Position numbers and translations under genes: made by a program. From Streptomyces sp. NRRL WC-3626 (lineage in GTDB: Bacteria > Actinomycetota > Actinomycetes > Streptomycetales > Streptomycetaceae): 64,000 nucleotides of DNA. Below, one piece after another: positions 33,077-41,550 of the stretch. The notes beneath the pieces were generated by a model, which saw only the letters and a list, made by a program, of their open reading frames with translations, did not search any database and was not told the DNA's origin. The stretch lies in contig NZ_JOCA01000005.1 of the NCBI RefSeq assembly GCF_000718785.1, positions 305,916-369,915 on the forward strand, given 5' to 3'. How positions within the stretch are numbered: position 1 is the stretch's first letter; the number at the start of each line of letters is the position of its first letter.

Positions 33077-33388
33077 TCACTCGCCCGTCGCGCCGTTCCC
33101 CGGCGACGGTTCGAGGTCGAACTCGCCGTCCCTCGCGCCGAGTACGAAGGCATGCCACTCCGCCTCCGTATAGCGCAGCACGGTCTCCGGGTCGAGCGAG
33201 GACCGCATGGCCACCGCACCGTCGGGCAGATAGGCGATCTCGACCCGCTCCTCGTGTTCCTCGGTGCCCGGAGCGGAGTGCCACTCGACCCCCGAGATGT
33301 CGAGCGCGTACAGCTCGTCCCGCTCACGCTCCTTGCGCGCCTTGATCTCCTCGGGCGTCTCGCGCTCCCGGTCGGGCAGTTCAGCCAT
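33077..33388 (-). CDS. bldB: BldB developmental regulator (DUF397-related)
   Basis: A 103-residue protein that matches what I remember of Streptomyces BldB, a small dimeric protein needed for aerial growth and antibiotic production. It has a charged N-terminal helix (ETPEEIKARKERERDELYALD), then the DUF397-like strands EWHSAPGTEE, EIAYLPDGAVAMRSSLDPETVLRYTEAEWHAFVLGARDGEFDL in two pieces. The ATG at 33388 has GAGAGGA upstream. It lies on the opposite strand between mycP and the WXG100 pair. No DNA-binding motif is seen. Confidence 0.88.
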   Translation of the reverse strand: MAELPDRERETPEEIKARKERERDELYALDISGVEWHSAPGTEEHEERVEIAYLPDGAVAMRSSLDPETVLRYTEAEWHAFVLGARDGEFDLEPSPGNGATGE

Positions 33389-33701
33389 GGCGCAGCGGTG
33401 TCCTCTCACGACGTACGAACGATCCTCGGTCACAGTATTGGGCACCCCCCGAGGAGGGCGTCCGCGGCGGTGACCGGATCTCGCGGTTCTGCCGGAGATT
33501 ACCCGCCCTGAACTGGCTCGTATCCGCTTTGCAGTTGGAACACCCACAGCAAGTGACTAATGTGGCTCGGGGTGCCATGCATGTGGTACCGCACGGGGGC
33601 GGCGCGGCGCTGCGACCACGCGTCGCGCAGGGAGGCAGCGGTTCTTGCCCGCCAGGACGCCTGGACATCCGTCCAGCACTTCATGAGGAGGGCACGAGAC
33701 C
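33389..33701. promoter_or_regulatory. divergent promoter region between bldB and the WXG100 pair
   Basis: About 313 bases without a gene. It must hold the bldB promoter (leftward) and the esx promoter (rightward). TTGCAG followed downstream by TAATGT near 33530-33565 is a candidate for the esx side, but the spacing is longer than usual. A good ribosome site, GAGGAGGG, precedes the first esx gene. Confidence 0.5.
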
Positions 33702-34034
33702 ATGAGCGTCGACTACAGCGACTCGGATCTTACGGACCTCGCGGACAAGATCCGTGACTTCCACACGGACGTGAGCAGCAGGGTGACGTCCCTCAACACC
33801 GTCGTCGACATGATCCAGGCGGGCTGGCAGGGTGCCGCGGGCAAGGAGTTCGACAGCGTCCAGCGCGGTGTGAACCAGCACCTGAAGAAGCTCCAGGACG
33901 ACCTCGTCGACCTGGAGGAGGTCATGCGCATGAGCGTCAAGGGCTTCAGCTCGCACGAGCAGGAGCGCGTCTCGGAGATCCGCAAGGTGGACAACTCCTA
34001 CCAGGTCACCAGCCGTATCACCGACCTCGCCTGA
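33702..34034 (+). CDS. esxB: WXG100 family protein, EsxB-like
   Basis: A 110-residue helical hairpin protein with the WXG turn as GWQGAAGKEF (W44). Two long amphipathic helices flank it. Proteins of this family form heterodimers and are the first substrates of ESX systems. The next gene, 29 bases away, is its obvious partner. In S. coelicolor the pair is named esxBA and is needed for normal sporulation; I assign B and A by gene order only. The C-terminal tail (NSYQVTSRITDLA) could hold the export signal. Confidence 0.9.
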   Translation: MSVDYSDSDLTDLADKIRDFHTDVSSRVTSLNTVVDMIQAGWQGAAGKEFDSVQRGVNQHLKKLQDDLVDLEEVMRMSVKGFSSHEQERVSEIRKVDNSYQVTSRITDLA

Positions 34035-34063
34035 CCGACACCGCCGCCACCCAGGAGACACCA

Positions 34064-34375
34064 GTGAGCGTCAGCCACGACCGCACGGCGGTCAACTTCG
34101 ACACCGTCACCCAGGCCGCGCAGGACGTGCGCAAGACGGCCAGGGAGATGAGCGAGCAGCTCGAGATCCTCATGCGCAGGGTCAAGGCCGTCGCCGAGAC
34201 CTGGGAGGGCGAGGCGAAGACCGCGTACTCCGAGATCCAGCGCAGCAGCAACGCGGAGATGGACCAGATGTGCCAGAAGCTGGCCCGGATCGCCCAGCTC
34301 CTCGACGAGTCGGTCATCGGCTACAAGGACACCGACCACGGCAACGCGGCCCGCTTCCGCATGCTGATGGGCTGA
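34064..34375 (+). CDS. esxA: WXG100 family protein, EsxA-like
   Basis: A 103-residue partner of the previous protein. The WXG motif is TWEGEAKTAY (W46), and both flanking helices are amphipathic. A YxxxE/D-like tail is not obvious. A strong hairpin follows the stop, so the two genes form their own short transcript. Confidence 0.9.
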   Translation: MSVSHDRTAVNFDTVTQAAQDVRKTAREMSEQLEILMRRVKAVAETWEGEAKTAYSEIQRSSNAEMDQMCQKLARIAQLLDESVIGYKDTDHGNAARFRMLMG

Positions 34376-34394
34376 GCCGGGCAGAGCGGAGAAC

Positions 34395-34422
34395 GGAGGC
34401 GGCCCGACGACGGGCCGCCTCC
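34395..34422 (+). terminator. terminator after esxBA
   Basis: A perfect 12-bp stem (34395-34406 and 34411-34422) with the tetraloop ACGA lies 20 bases after the second WXG100 gene. Confidence 0.85.
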
Positions 34423-34425
34423 CCG

Positions 34426-34467
34426 CATGTGCGCCTGACCACATGTCGGTTGGCAAAGGCGCACATG
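34426..34467. repeat. 11-bp inverted repeat, possible operator
   Basis: CATGTGCGCCT at 34426-34436 is mirrored perfectly at 34457-34467, with 20 bases between. It lies between the esx terminator and the SseB-like gene and could be a binding site or a second hairpin. Confidence 0.5.
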
Positions 34468-34522
34468 GCACTCCGCGTATGTGATCTTTGAGTACACGCG
34501 TGCGAACGGGGGCGGCGCCGAC

Positions 34523-34978
34523 ATGACAGCGACCAGTGATGTCGACTTGGTGGAGACCGTACGACGGGCCAAGTGCGGTGAGGCATCGCCGCAGGACGTG
34601 TTCGACACGTTCCTCCGGACCCGGGTGTATTGCGAACGGCCCGAAGTGCCGGGCTTCTTGACGGTGATCGCGCCGGACTCCCCGGCAGCCGACGCCTCGC
34701 CGCGTTCCCGCATCCTCGACCTCGCCACCGCCACCGTCCCTGAACCGCCCCAGGCCCGGCTGGTGCCGGTGTTCACGTCGCTGGAACAGTTCCAGCTGTT
34801 CACGGGCGGAGGAGCCTGGTTCTCGACCACGGGCACCGACCTCCTCGGCCTTCTCCCGCCGGGCGTCGACGCGTGGCTGGACCCGGCCGCCGAGCACACC
34901 GTACGACTCGCCTCTGCCGCCGTCGCCGTGGAACCGGTGCTGCACATCTCGTACCGTCCCCGGGGCGGTGCGGCATGA
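34523..34978 (+). CDS. SseB-like protein of the ESX locus
   Basis: A 151-residue cytoplasmic protein. The part around ARLVPVFTSLEQFQLFTG followed by GLLPPGVDAWLDP resembles the SseB N-terminal domain, which in Streptomyces is common near WXG100 and toxin genes. ATG at 34523 has GGGGGC about 8 nt upstream; an in-frame ATG at 34481 is also possible. The stop overlaps the next ATG, so the two are coupled. Its exact role is unknown; a chaperone or adaptor for the following effector is a guess. Confidence 0.65.
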   Translation: MTATSDVDLVETVRRAKCGEASPQDVFDTFLRTRVYCERPEVPGFLTVIAPDSPAADASPRSRILDLATATVPEPPQARLVPVFTSLEQFQLFTGGGAWFSTTGTDLLGLLPPGVDAWLDPAAEHTVRLASAAVAVEPVLHISYRPRGGAA

Positions 34979-35448
34979 GCGGCGGACAGGGGTGGCTGAT
35001 CCCGCTGGGTGCGGACGGCGGCGAGTTCACGTGGGAGGTCCAGTTCCTCCAGTCGATCGCCCGGCCCCTCGAAGAGTCCACTGCGGCCGCCCGGAAGATC
35101 GCAGGCGAACGCGCGGAGCACGCGCTCGACTCCCCCTTCCAGGTCACCGAGGACCAGACCGGGACGGCCGAAGTCACCGAGGCCGTCGAGGACTTCCTCG
35201 ACAGGTGGTGCCACGGTCTGGGCTGCATCGCCGACGACGCCGACGTGATCGTCTCCGCGCTGAGCGCCACGATCAACGACTTCCTCGTCACCGAGACCAA
35301 GACCCGCTACAAGGCCATGATGCTCGAACGGCAGCAGAGGTTCGAGGACGACCACCCGGTCACCGGATTCCTGGAGGACCACGGCATCGCCGAGGAACGC
35401 AAGGAGTTCCGCGCCCGTATGGAGCCGGTGGACCCGGGCAAGAAGTAG
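34975..35448 (+). CDS. helical protein of unknown function next to the RHS effector
   Basis: A 157-residue protein with no signal peptide or membrane helix. It is almost all helical: FLQSIARPLEESTAAARKIA and DFLDRWCHGLGCIADDADVI are followed by a longer charged helix (ETKTRYKAMMLERQQRFEDD). That is the size and shape of WXG/LXG helper proteins, although a WXG turn is not visible. The ATG overlaps the SseB-like stop. It ends 23 bases before the RHS gene, so it may be the effector's export partner. Confidence 0.6.
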   Translation: MSGGQGWLIPLGADGGEFTWEVQFLQSIARPLEESTAAARKIAGERAEHALDSPFQVTEDQTGTAEVTEAVEDFLDRWCHGLGCIADDADVIVSALSATINDFLVTETKTRYKAMMLERQQRFEDDHPVTGFLEDHGIAEERKEFRARMEPVDPGKK

Positions 35449-35471
35449 AGGCAGGAGCAGGAACACCCAGC

Positions 35472-38400
35472 ATGACGGACAAACGGTTCCTCTTCCGCCG
35501 TATATGGATCTCCCCCACGGACACCGTCCAGGACTGGGTCCCGGGCAAACCCGCCGAGCTCGACCGGCTGATCAGGAAACTGGGCGGCGCGGCCGCACAC
35601 TTCGGCGAGGGCGCCGAGCAACTGCGCAAGCTCGACACCGACCCCTGGCAGGGCGAGGCCGCCGAGGAGTTCCGCAAGACGGTCAAGAAGCTCCCCAAGG
35701 AACTCGACGGCGCGATGGACGCGTTCGTCGAGGCGGGTGTCGCGGTCCTCGCCTACCGCGAGATCCTCGACGGAGCCCAGCGCCTCACCCAGCGGATCCT
35801 CGAGCACGAGGCGCCCCTCGCCCGCGACCTCTCCCGCCAGTACGCCAAGGCCGTGGACGGCTACAACGCGGCGATCAAGGCCGGCGACACGACCCTGCCC
35901 ACCCGGCCCCCCGAGACCGACCCGGGCCGCTCCGCGATGGCGGAACTGGTCGAGCGGATCAACACCGCGCAGGGCGAGGTGGCGGAGGCGGCAGGCGCCG
36001 CGAAGCGCACGCTGCACAAGGCGGCCGAGAAGGCGCCGAAACGCCCGAGCGGCTGGCAGCGCCTGACCGACGGCGCCAAGGAGGGCTGGAACGACCTCGT
36101 CGAATTCGGGCTCGCCGTCAACCCCGGCCGCCTGCTGACCGAACCGAAGGCCTACCTCCACGACGGGGCGATGGTCATCGACGGCGTCGTCGGCGCGGTC
36201 AGGGACCCGGTCGGCTTCTCGAAGGACGTCTACCAGGGCGTCTCCAACACCTGGGACGAGTTCCAGAAGGACCCGGTCCGCATGCTCGGCCACATGGCCC
36301 CGAGTGTGGCCGGGGGAGCGGCCTTCAAAGGAGCGGGCGGCCTGGCGCGCCACATGGACGGCCGCGGCCCGACCGGCCTCGGCACGGCCGGCGCCCACCT
36401 CGACGCCAGCGACCCCGGCAGCCGCAGCGACCCCGGCGGCCATGCCACCCAGCACAATCCCACCGACCCGGTCGACCTGGCCACCGGCAGGATGTACCTG
36501 CCGCAGACGGACGTGTACCTGCCCGGCGCGCTCCCTCTGCTCTTCAGACGCCGCGCTGAATCCGGCTACCGTGCGGGCCGCTGGTTCGGTCCTTCCTGGT
36601 CCTCGACGGTGGACCAGCGGCTGGAGATCGAGGCCGACCGGATCGTCTTCGTGCACGAGGACGGCCTCATCCTGGCCTACCCCCACCCGGCCGAGGGCGG
36701 CTCCGGCCTGCCGACGGAGGGCCCACGCTGGCCACTGCGAACGGCCCCCGACGGCTACACGATCACGGACCCGGCCGCCGGACGCACCTGGCACTTCTCC
36801 CGACAGGCCGACGACCACGCACTGCTGGACCACATCGAGGACCGCAACGGCAACCGGATCACGTTCGAACACGATACGGACGGCGTCCCGACGGGGGTGT
36901 CCCACAGCGGCGGCTACCGGATACGCATCACGACGGAGGCCCACCGGATCACGGCCCTCCACCTCGACGACCAGCAACTGGTCCGCTACGGCTACTCGGA
37001 CGCGGGCGACCTCAGCGAGGTGATCAACTCCTCCGCCCTGCCGCTCCGGTTCACGTACGACGAGGCGGGCCGCATCACCTCCTGGACGGACACCAACGAC
37101 CGCGGCTACACCTACGAGTACGACGACCGCGACCGCTGTGTCGCCGAGGGCGGCGCCGCAGGCCATATGAGCCTGCGTCTGGACTACACCGACCGGGACC
37201 CGGAGACGGGCCTGCGCACCACCACCGCCACCACCGGCACGGGCCACGTCTACCGCTACTTCGTCAACGACCTGTGCCAGGTGGTGGCCGAGACCGACCC
37301 GTTGGGCGCGACGACCCGCCACGTCCGGGACCGTCACCACCGCCTTCTGTCCCGGACGGACCTGCTCGGCCACACCACGAGCTTCCGCTACGACGAACAA
37401 GGCAACCTGACCTCGGTGATCCGCCCGGACGGCCGCGAGGCGACGGCGGAGTACAACGACTCGGGGCTCCCGGTACGGATGGTGAACCCGGACGGCACGG
37501 AGATACGCCAGACCTACGACGACCGGGGCAACCGCACCTCGGTGACCGCCGCGACGGGCCTGACGACCCGCTTCACGCACAACGCGGCGGGTCACGTCAC
37601 CTCGATGACCGACCCCCTCGGCCACACCACCACGTTCCAGTACGACGACGCCGGCCTCCCCGTACGCATCACGGACCCCCTGGGCGCCGTCACGTCGTAC
37701 GAACGTGACGCCTTCGGCCGTCCCGTCACGATCACCGACCCTACGGGCGCGGCGACCCGCCTGGCCTGGACCGTGGAGGGCCGCCTGGCCCGCCGCACCG
37801 CAGCCGACGGCACGACCGAGGCGTGGACGTACGACGGCGAGGGCAACTGCACCACTCACACCGACCAACTGGGCGGCACCACCCACCTCGAATACACCCA
37901 CTTCGACCTGCTGACGGCCCGCACCGGCCCGGACGGAGTGCGCTACGAGTTCGAGCACGACGCGGAACTGAACCTCACGAAGGTCACCAACCCGCAGGGC
38001 CTGACCTGGACCTACACCTACGACCCCGGCGGCCGCCTTGCCACGGAAACCGACTTCGACGACCGCGTCCTGACGTACACGTACGACGCGGCGGGCCGCT
38101 TGACATCCCGCGAGAACGCACTGGGCCAGACCCTGTCGTACGAACGCGACGCCCTGGGCCAGGTGACCACCAAACGCACGCCCGACGGAGTCACCACCTA
38201 CGCCTACGACACCACCGGACGACTGGCCGCAGCCACCGCCCCCGACGGCACCACCCTCACGATCGACCGGGACGCATACGGCCGAGTCCTCGCCGAAACG
38301 GTCGACGGCCGCGCGCTGTCCCACACCTACGACGACCTCGGTCGCCGCACCTCCCGTACGACCCCCACCGGTGCGACCACCACCTGGGCCTACGACGCGA

Positions 38401-39908
38401 CGGGCCGCAGCACGGCCATGACGGCGTCGGGCCACACCATCGATTTCACCTACGACCCGGCAGGCCGGGAACTGACCCGACGCATAGACGAAACGGTCAC
38501 CCTGGACCACACCTTCGATCCGCTGGGCCGCCTGACGAGCCAGTCGGTCACGGGCGGAGACGGCCGTACGGCGCAGCACCGCGCGTACACGTACCGCGCC
38601 GACGGCAACCTGACCGGCGTCGAGGACCAGCTCTCCGGCCCGCGCCGCTTCGACCTGGACTCGACCGGCCGTGTGACGGCCGTACACGCCACGAACTGGA
38701 CGGAGCGCTACGCCTACGACGAGGCCGGCAACCAGACCTCCGCGTCGTGGCCGACGTCGCATCCGGGCGGCGAAGCAACCGGTTCCCGGGATTACGCGGG
38801 CACCCGCATCACCCGAGCCGGCCGCGTCCGCTACGAACACGACGCCCTCGGCCGCACCACCCTCCGCCAGAAGCCCCGCCTCTCCCGCAAGCCGGACACC
38901 TGGCACTACACCTGGGACGCGGAAGACCGCCTGACCTCGGTCACCACGCCCGACGGCACCCGCTGGCGCTACCGGTACGACCCCCTGGGCCGCCGTACGG
39001 CCAAACTACGCCTGGCCGAAGACGGCGAAACGGTCGTGGAGCAGGTCCTCTTCACCTGGGACGGCACGACCCTCTGCGAACAGACGACGACATCCCCGTC
39101 CCTCCCCGCCCCGGTCACCCTGACGTGGAACCACCGCGGCCTCCACCCCATCACCCAGACGGAACGCATCACCGCTCCTGACGAGATCGACTCCCGCTTC
39201 TTCGCCATCGTCTCCGACCTGGTCGGCACCCCCACCGAACTCGTCGACGAACGGGGCGACATAGCGTGGCGCACCCGCACCACCCTCTGGGGCACCACAA
39301 CATGGCCCACCACCAGCCCGACCTACACCCCCCTACGCTTCCCCGGCCAGTACTACGACCCGGAAACGGGCCTGCACTACAACTACTTCCGCCACTACGA
39401 CCCGGAATCAGCGCGGTACCTCACTCCTGACCCCCTGGGTCTGAATGCTGCCCCGAACCCCGCCACCTATGTCGAAAATCCGCACAGCAGAACCGACTCT
39501 GTTGGCCTGGCCCCCGATTATGTCGCCGTAGATACGAACCCTGTTACCGATGCCCTCAATGGGATACGAACTGCCGAAGTGGATTCGGCCCTGAATGGCC
39601 GGTCACCCGTTCTGTCACCACAGGCGTTCCGTGAACTGCTCGAAGGTGGCCACACGTCAGAGGGGGTCAATGCCTGGCTGATGGAACGGCAAGGTCGAAT
39701 GGGTCCTGACGCCACCCCCGAAGGAGTGGATGATATTCAGACCAGACTCAAGGCGATGTGGAGAGGTAAATCTTTTAATCCCATGATACAAGATCATGAT
39801 GCCATGGTCTTGCACTCCGCCGTACAGGAAGGTCTGTCGATCATCACCAACGATGTAAGGTTTTATCGAAACGCAGAGCGGCTCGGGTATGTCACGGAAC
39901 GATATTGA
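35472..39908 (+). CDS. RHS-repeat polymorphic toxin with WXG-like N-terminus and PIN-nuclease-like C-terminus
   Basis: A 1478-residue protein. Residues 1-120 are helical with a WQG turn at W59, like T7SS-exported proteins. Residues about 329-365 are a DUF6531-type motif (DPVDLATGRMYLPQTDVYLPG). About 370-1290 hold many YD/RHS repeats (TYEYDDRDR and similar). The RHS core end is YYDPETGLHYNYFRHYDPESARYLTPDPLGL split around 1294-1324. The last 154 residues are a toxin-like tip with Asp1354 (VDTN), Asp1441/1443 (QDHDAMVLHSA) and Asp1461 (ITNDVRFY), as in PIN RNases. The tip is AT-richer than the rest. ATG 35472 follows GAGGCAGGAGCAGG. Confidence 0.88.
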   Translation: MTDKRFLFRRIWISPTDTVQDWVPGKPAELDRLIRKLGGAAAHFGEGAEQLRKLDTDPWQGEAAEEFRKTVKKLPKELDGAMDAFVEAGVAVLAYREILDGAQRLTQRILEHEAPLARDLSRQYAKAVDGYNAAIKAGDTTLPTRPPETDPGRSAMAELVERINTAQGEVAEAAGAAKRTLHKAAEKAPKRPSGWQRLTDGAKEGWNDLVEFGLAVNPGRLLTEPKAYLHDGAMVIDGVVGAVRDPVGFSKDVYQGVSNTWDEFQKDPVRMLGHMAPSVAGGAAFKGAGGLARHMDGRGPTGLGTAGAHLDASDPGSRSDPGGHATQHNPTDPVDLATGRMYLPQTDVYLPGALPLLFRRRAESGYRAGRWFGPSWSSTVDQRLEIEADRIVFVHEDGLILAYPHPAEGGSGLPTEGPRWPLRTAPDGYTITDPAAGRTWHFSRQADDHALLDHIEDRNGNRITFEHDTDGVPTGVSHSGGYRIRITTEAHRITALHLDDQQLVRYGYSDAGDLSEVINSSALPLRFTYDEAGRITSWTDTNDRGYTYEYDDRDRCVAEGGAAGHMSLRLDYTDRDPETGLRTTTATTGTGHVYRYFVNDLCQVVAETDPLGATTRHVRDRHHRLLSRTDLLGHTTSFRYDEQGNLTSVIRPDGREATAEYNDSGLPVRMVNPDGTEIRQTYDDRGNRTSVTAATGLTTRFTHNAAGHVTSMTDPLGHTTTFQYDDAGLPVRITDPLGAVTSYERDAFGRPVTITDPTGAATRLAWTVEGRLARRTAADGTTEAWTYDGEGNCTTHTDQLGGTTHLEYTHFDLLTARTGPDGVRYEFEHDAELNLTKVTNPQGLTWTYTYDPGGRLATETDFDDRVLTYTYDAAGRLTSRENALGQTLSYERDALGQVTTKRTPDGVTTYAYDTTGRLAAATAPDGTTLTIDRDAYGRVLAETVDGRALSHTYDDLGRRTSRTTPTGATTTWAYDATGRSTAMTASGHTIDFTYDPAGRELTRRIDETVTLDHTFDPLGRLTSQSVTGGDGRTAQHRAYTYRADGNLTGVEDQLSGPRRFDLDSTGRVTAVHATNWTERYAYDEAGNQTSASWPTSHPGGEATGSRDYAGTRITRAGRVRYEHDALGRTTLRQKPRLSRKPDTWHYTWDAEDRLTSVTTPDGTRWRYRYDPLGRRTAKLRLAEDGETVVEQVLFTWDGTTLCEQTTTSPSLPAPVTLTWNHRGLHPITQTERITAPDEIDSRFFAIVSDLVGTPTELVDERGDIAWRTRTTLWGTTTWPTTSPTYTPLRFPGQYYDPETGLHYNYFRHYDPESARYLTPDPLGLNAAPNPATYVENPHSRTDSVGLAPDYVAVDTNPVTDALNGIRTAEVDSALNGRSPVLSPQAFRELLEGGHTSEGVNAWLMERQGRMGPDATPEGVDDIQTRLKAMWRGKSFNPMIQDHDAMVLHSAVQEGLSIITNDVRFYRNAERLGYVTERY

Positions 39909-39929
39909 GTCGTGAGAGGAGCAGACGCC

Positions 39930-40313
39930 ATGAGTGCTGATGGTGAGGAAGTCTCTCGAGGTGGAGACACTGGAATCGATCTCGACCAGATTGAAGAGCT
40001 GTGTGCGGCGGCCACCCCGGGGCCGTGGTTCGTCAGGAACTTGGATGATCAAAGTGCCATGAATCTCATAGCGGTCAGTACGGTGATGGATACGGGACGA
40101 GGGGAGAGGTGGCCTGCATTTGACCACCAGGACCTAGTCGCAGCGACATTGGTGCAGCACCCGCGTTACGTAGACTGTGCGGATGGACGCTGGGACGAGA
40201 ATGCCGCGTTCATCGCCATGGCGAGAGAGGCGATTCCTCGTCTGGTCCAAGAGGTAAAACATCTACGGCGCATCATCGCGGATGAACTTTCCCCTGGTGA
40301 CAGGAAATATTGA
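39930..40313 (+). CDS. candidate immunity protein to the RHS toxin
   Basis: A 127-residue acidic protein that starts 21 bases after the toxin stop. It contains ATPGPWFVRN and, near the end, NAAFIAMAREAIPRLVQEVKHLRRII, a pattern I recall from small Streptomyces proteins of unknown function. No signal peptide or membrane helix is seen, which fits a cytoplasmic immunity protein against a nuclease. GAGAGGA precedes ATG 39930; an upstream GTG at 39912 is less likely. The base composition matches the toxin tip. The immunity role rests on position only. Confidence 0.65.
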   Translation: MSADGEEVSRGGDTGIDLDQIEELCAAATPGPWFVRNLDDQSAMNLIAVSTVMDTGRGERWPAFDHQDLVAATLVQHPRYVDCADGRWDENAAFIAMAREAIPRLVQEVKHLRRIIADELSPGDRKY

Positions 40314-40401
40314 TGGGAAACTCTTGCGGTTCTCACCATCAAGCTGCCGGCCTGTGGCGACGCGCCATGCGAGACGGAATTCTTTGAGTTTCCCATCAAT
40401 A
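40308..40401. repeat. 16-bp perfect inverted repeat around a 62-nt spacer
   Basis: TATTGATGGGAAACTC at 40308-40323 recurs as its reverse complement at 40386-40401. The left arm contains the stop codon of the candidate immunity gene, and the right arm ends six bases before the next ATG. The spacer is open in the frame of both neighbouring genes. It could be a transcript hairpin or a small invertible segment. Confidence 0.7.
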
Positions 40402-40406
40402 CAAGC

Positions 40407-40700
40407 ATGGTGACTGAGCCGGTGCGGGGAAGGCTGCAGATCTATTCGGTGGAGGAGAGAGGGGCCGGTTATGCGACGTGCATCGTTCGCTGCGTGGGAG
40501 GGGTTGCGCGCACCGGGCAACGGTTCAATGCAGTCGCCGACTCGTCCGGGAAAGAGGTGTCTATCACGCTCGATAAAATCATCCGCTATGGTCGGACGGT
40601 GGGCTTCATTGATCCACCTCATAATGCGAAGGTCGAATTTTCCGGTCCGGGTGTCATCGTCCTGACCCGAGGAGTGATCGCAGTCTCTGAGGACCTCTAG
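40407..40700 (+). CDS. small protein of unknown function, toxin-island region
   Basis: A 97-residue protein, mostly beta: GRLQIYSVEERGAGYATCIVRCVGG and VSITLDKIIRYG suggest a small barrel like domain 2 of translation GTPases, but I cannot assign it. It is in the same frame as the candidate immunity gene, separated by a single TGA, and the 31 codons before its ATG are open and read like protein (LPACGDAPCETEFFEFP). The true start may therefore be upstream, or a frameshift may be present. It could be a second immunity gene. Confidence 0.5.
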   Translation: MVTEPVRGRLQIYSVEERGAGYATCIVRCVGGVARTGQRFNAVADSSGKEVSITLDKIIRYGRTVGFIDPPHNAKVEFSGPGVIVLTRGVIAVSEDL

Positions 40701-40731
40701 TGCGTGGCTTTCAGGTGGCGTCGAAAAGGAA

Positions 40732-41508
40732 TTGACCACGTACCTGTACTTCGACGGCGACTGGCGAGCCGCAGTGACGCGCGATCCGCTCTCCATCGTC
40801 CCCCGCTTCGACGGCAACACGGTGTGCCTCGTGAACTACCGGGACGTGAGGGAGCGACAGCGGTTCGTCGCAGGCACGTTCGGCAGCGAGCACTGGCTGT
40901 GGGACACACCGGACGTCTTCCGCTTCACCGCGGGCAGTCGGGAACTGGCCGGAGTCGAACTCCAGATGCCGTACCTCTCCGCGTACGCGGAGATCCACGA
41001 CCTGGTCCCCGTTCTGCCCGCTGTACGCCCGGGCGGGCTCCTGGCGGACGAGGAACGAGACTTCCGGCATGAGATGTGCACGGTGCTGTGCCGCGCTCCG
41101 GGGGACACGTTGCTGGTCAGCCTGCGAGACACCGACGTCCTCGACAAGCCGCTGGACGCCTGCATCGGCATCGCGCCCGACGTGGCGTTCCTTGTCCAGC
41201 GGGGCGCCGTCGTGGGCTGGAGTCTCACCGACCCCGCGCGCTACCTGACGACCCCCTACACCGCCCCGGACCCCAACCCGCCCTCGCCGGCCACCCGACG
41301 TCTGCTCACCGAGTGCCTGGACCTGATCACCGAGCCGCTGATCGACGAGGTGAGGGACCGGGCCCCGGCCGCCATAGCCCGCCTCCGCTCAGCCGACGCG
41401 GCTCTACGCGCCCACCCCGAAGACGTCCACCGGGCCAACGCCCTTCTCACGTTCATCAGCGACCTGATGGAAGACTACGGAAACTCGCCCGCAAGCGAAG
41501 CCAGTTGA
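40732..41508 (+). CDS. hypothetical protein, possible orphan immunity protein
   Basis: A 258-residue soluble protein with no domain I recognise. It begins TTYLYFDGDWRAAVT, has a beta-rich first half and a helical C-terminal third (LLTECLDLITEPLIDEVRDRAPA). It lies at the end of the RHS island, and its GC content returns to the genomic level. TTG 40732 is the only in-frame start; AAAGGA lies only one base before it, so the start is uncertain. Confidence 0.6.
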   Translation: MTTYLYFDGDWRAAVTRDPLSIVPRFDGNTVCLVNYRDVRERQRFVAGTFGSEHWLWDTPDVFRFTAGSRELAGVELQMPYLSAYAEIHDLVPVLPAVRPGGLLADEERDFRHEMCTVLCRAPGDTLLVSLRDTDVLDKPLDACIGIAPDVAFLVQRGAVVGWSLTDPARYLTTPYTAPDPNPPSPATRRLLTECLDLITEPLIDEVRDRAPAAIARLRSADAALRAHPEDVHRANALLTFISDLMEDYGNSPASEAS

Positions 41509-41550
41509 CCCCGGAGGCATGGATGCGCCTCACCGAGTTCGGATGATGTC

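Noticed and set aside
35307..38906. A 1199-codon minus-strand frame within the RHS gene
   Set aside because: Arises from the strong third-position GC of the RHS repeats. The opposite strand shows clear RHS motifs.
40263..40820. Minus-strand frame across the small toxin-island genes
   Set aside because: The plus-strand genes in the same place have better starts and composition, and the minus frame shows no recognisable feature.
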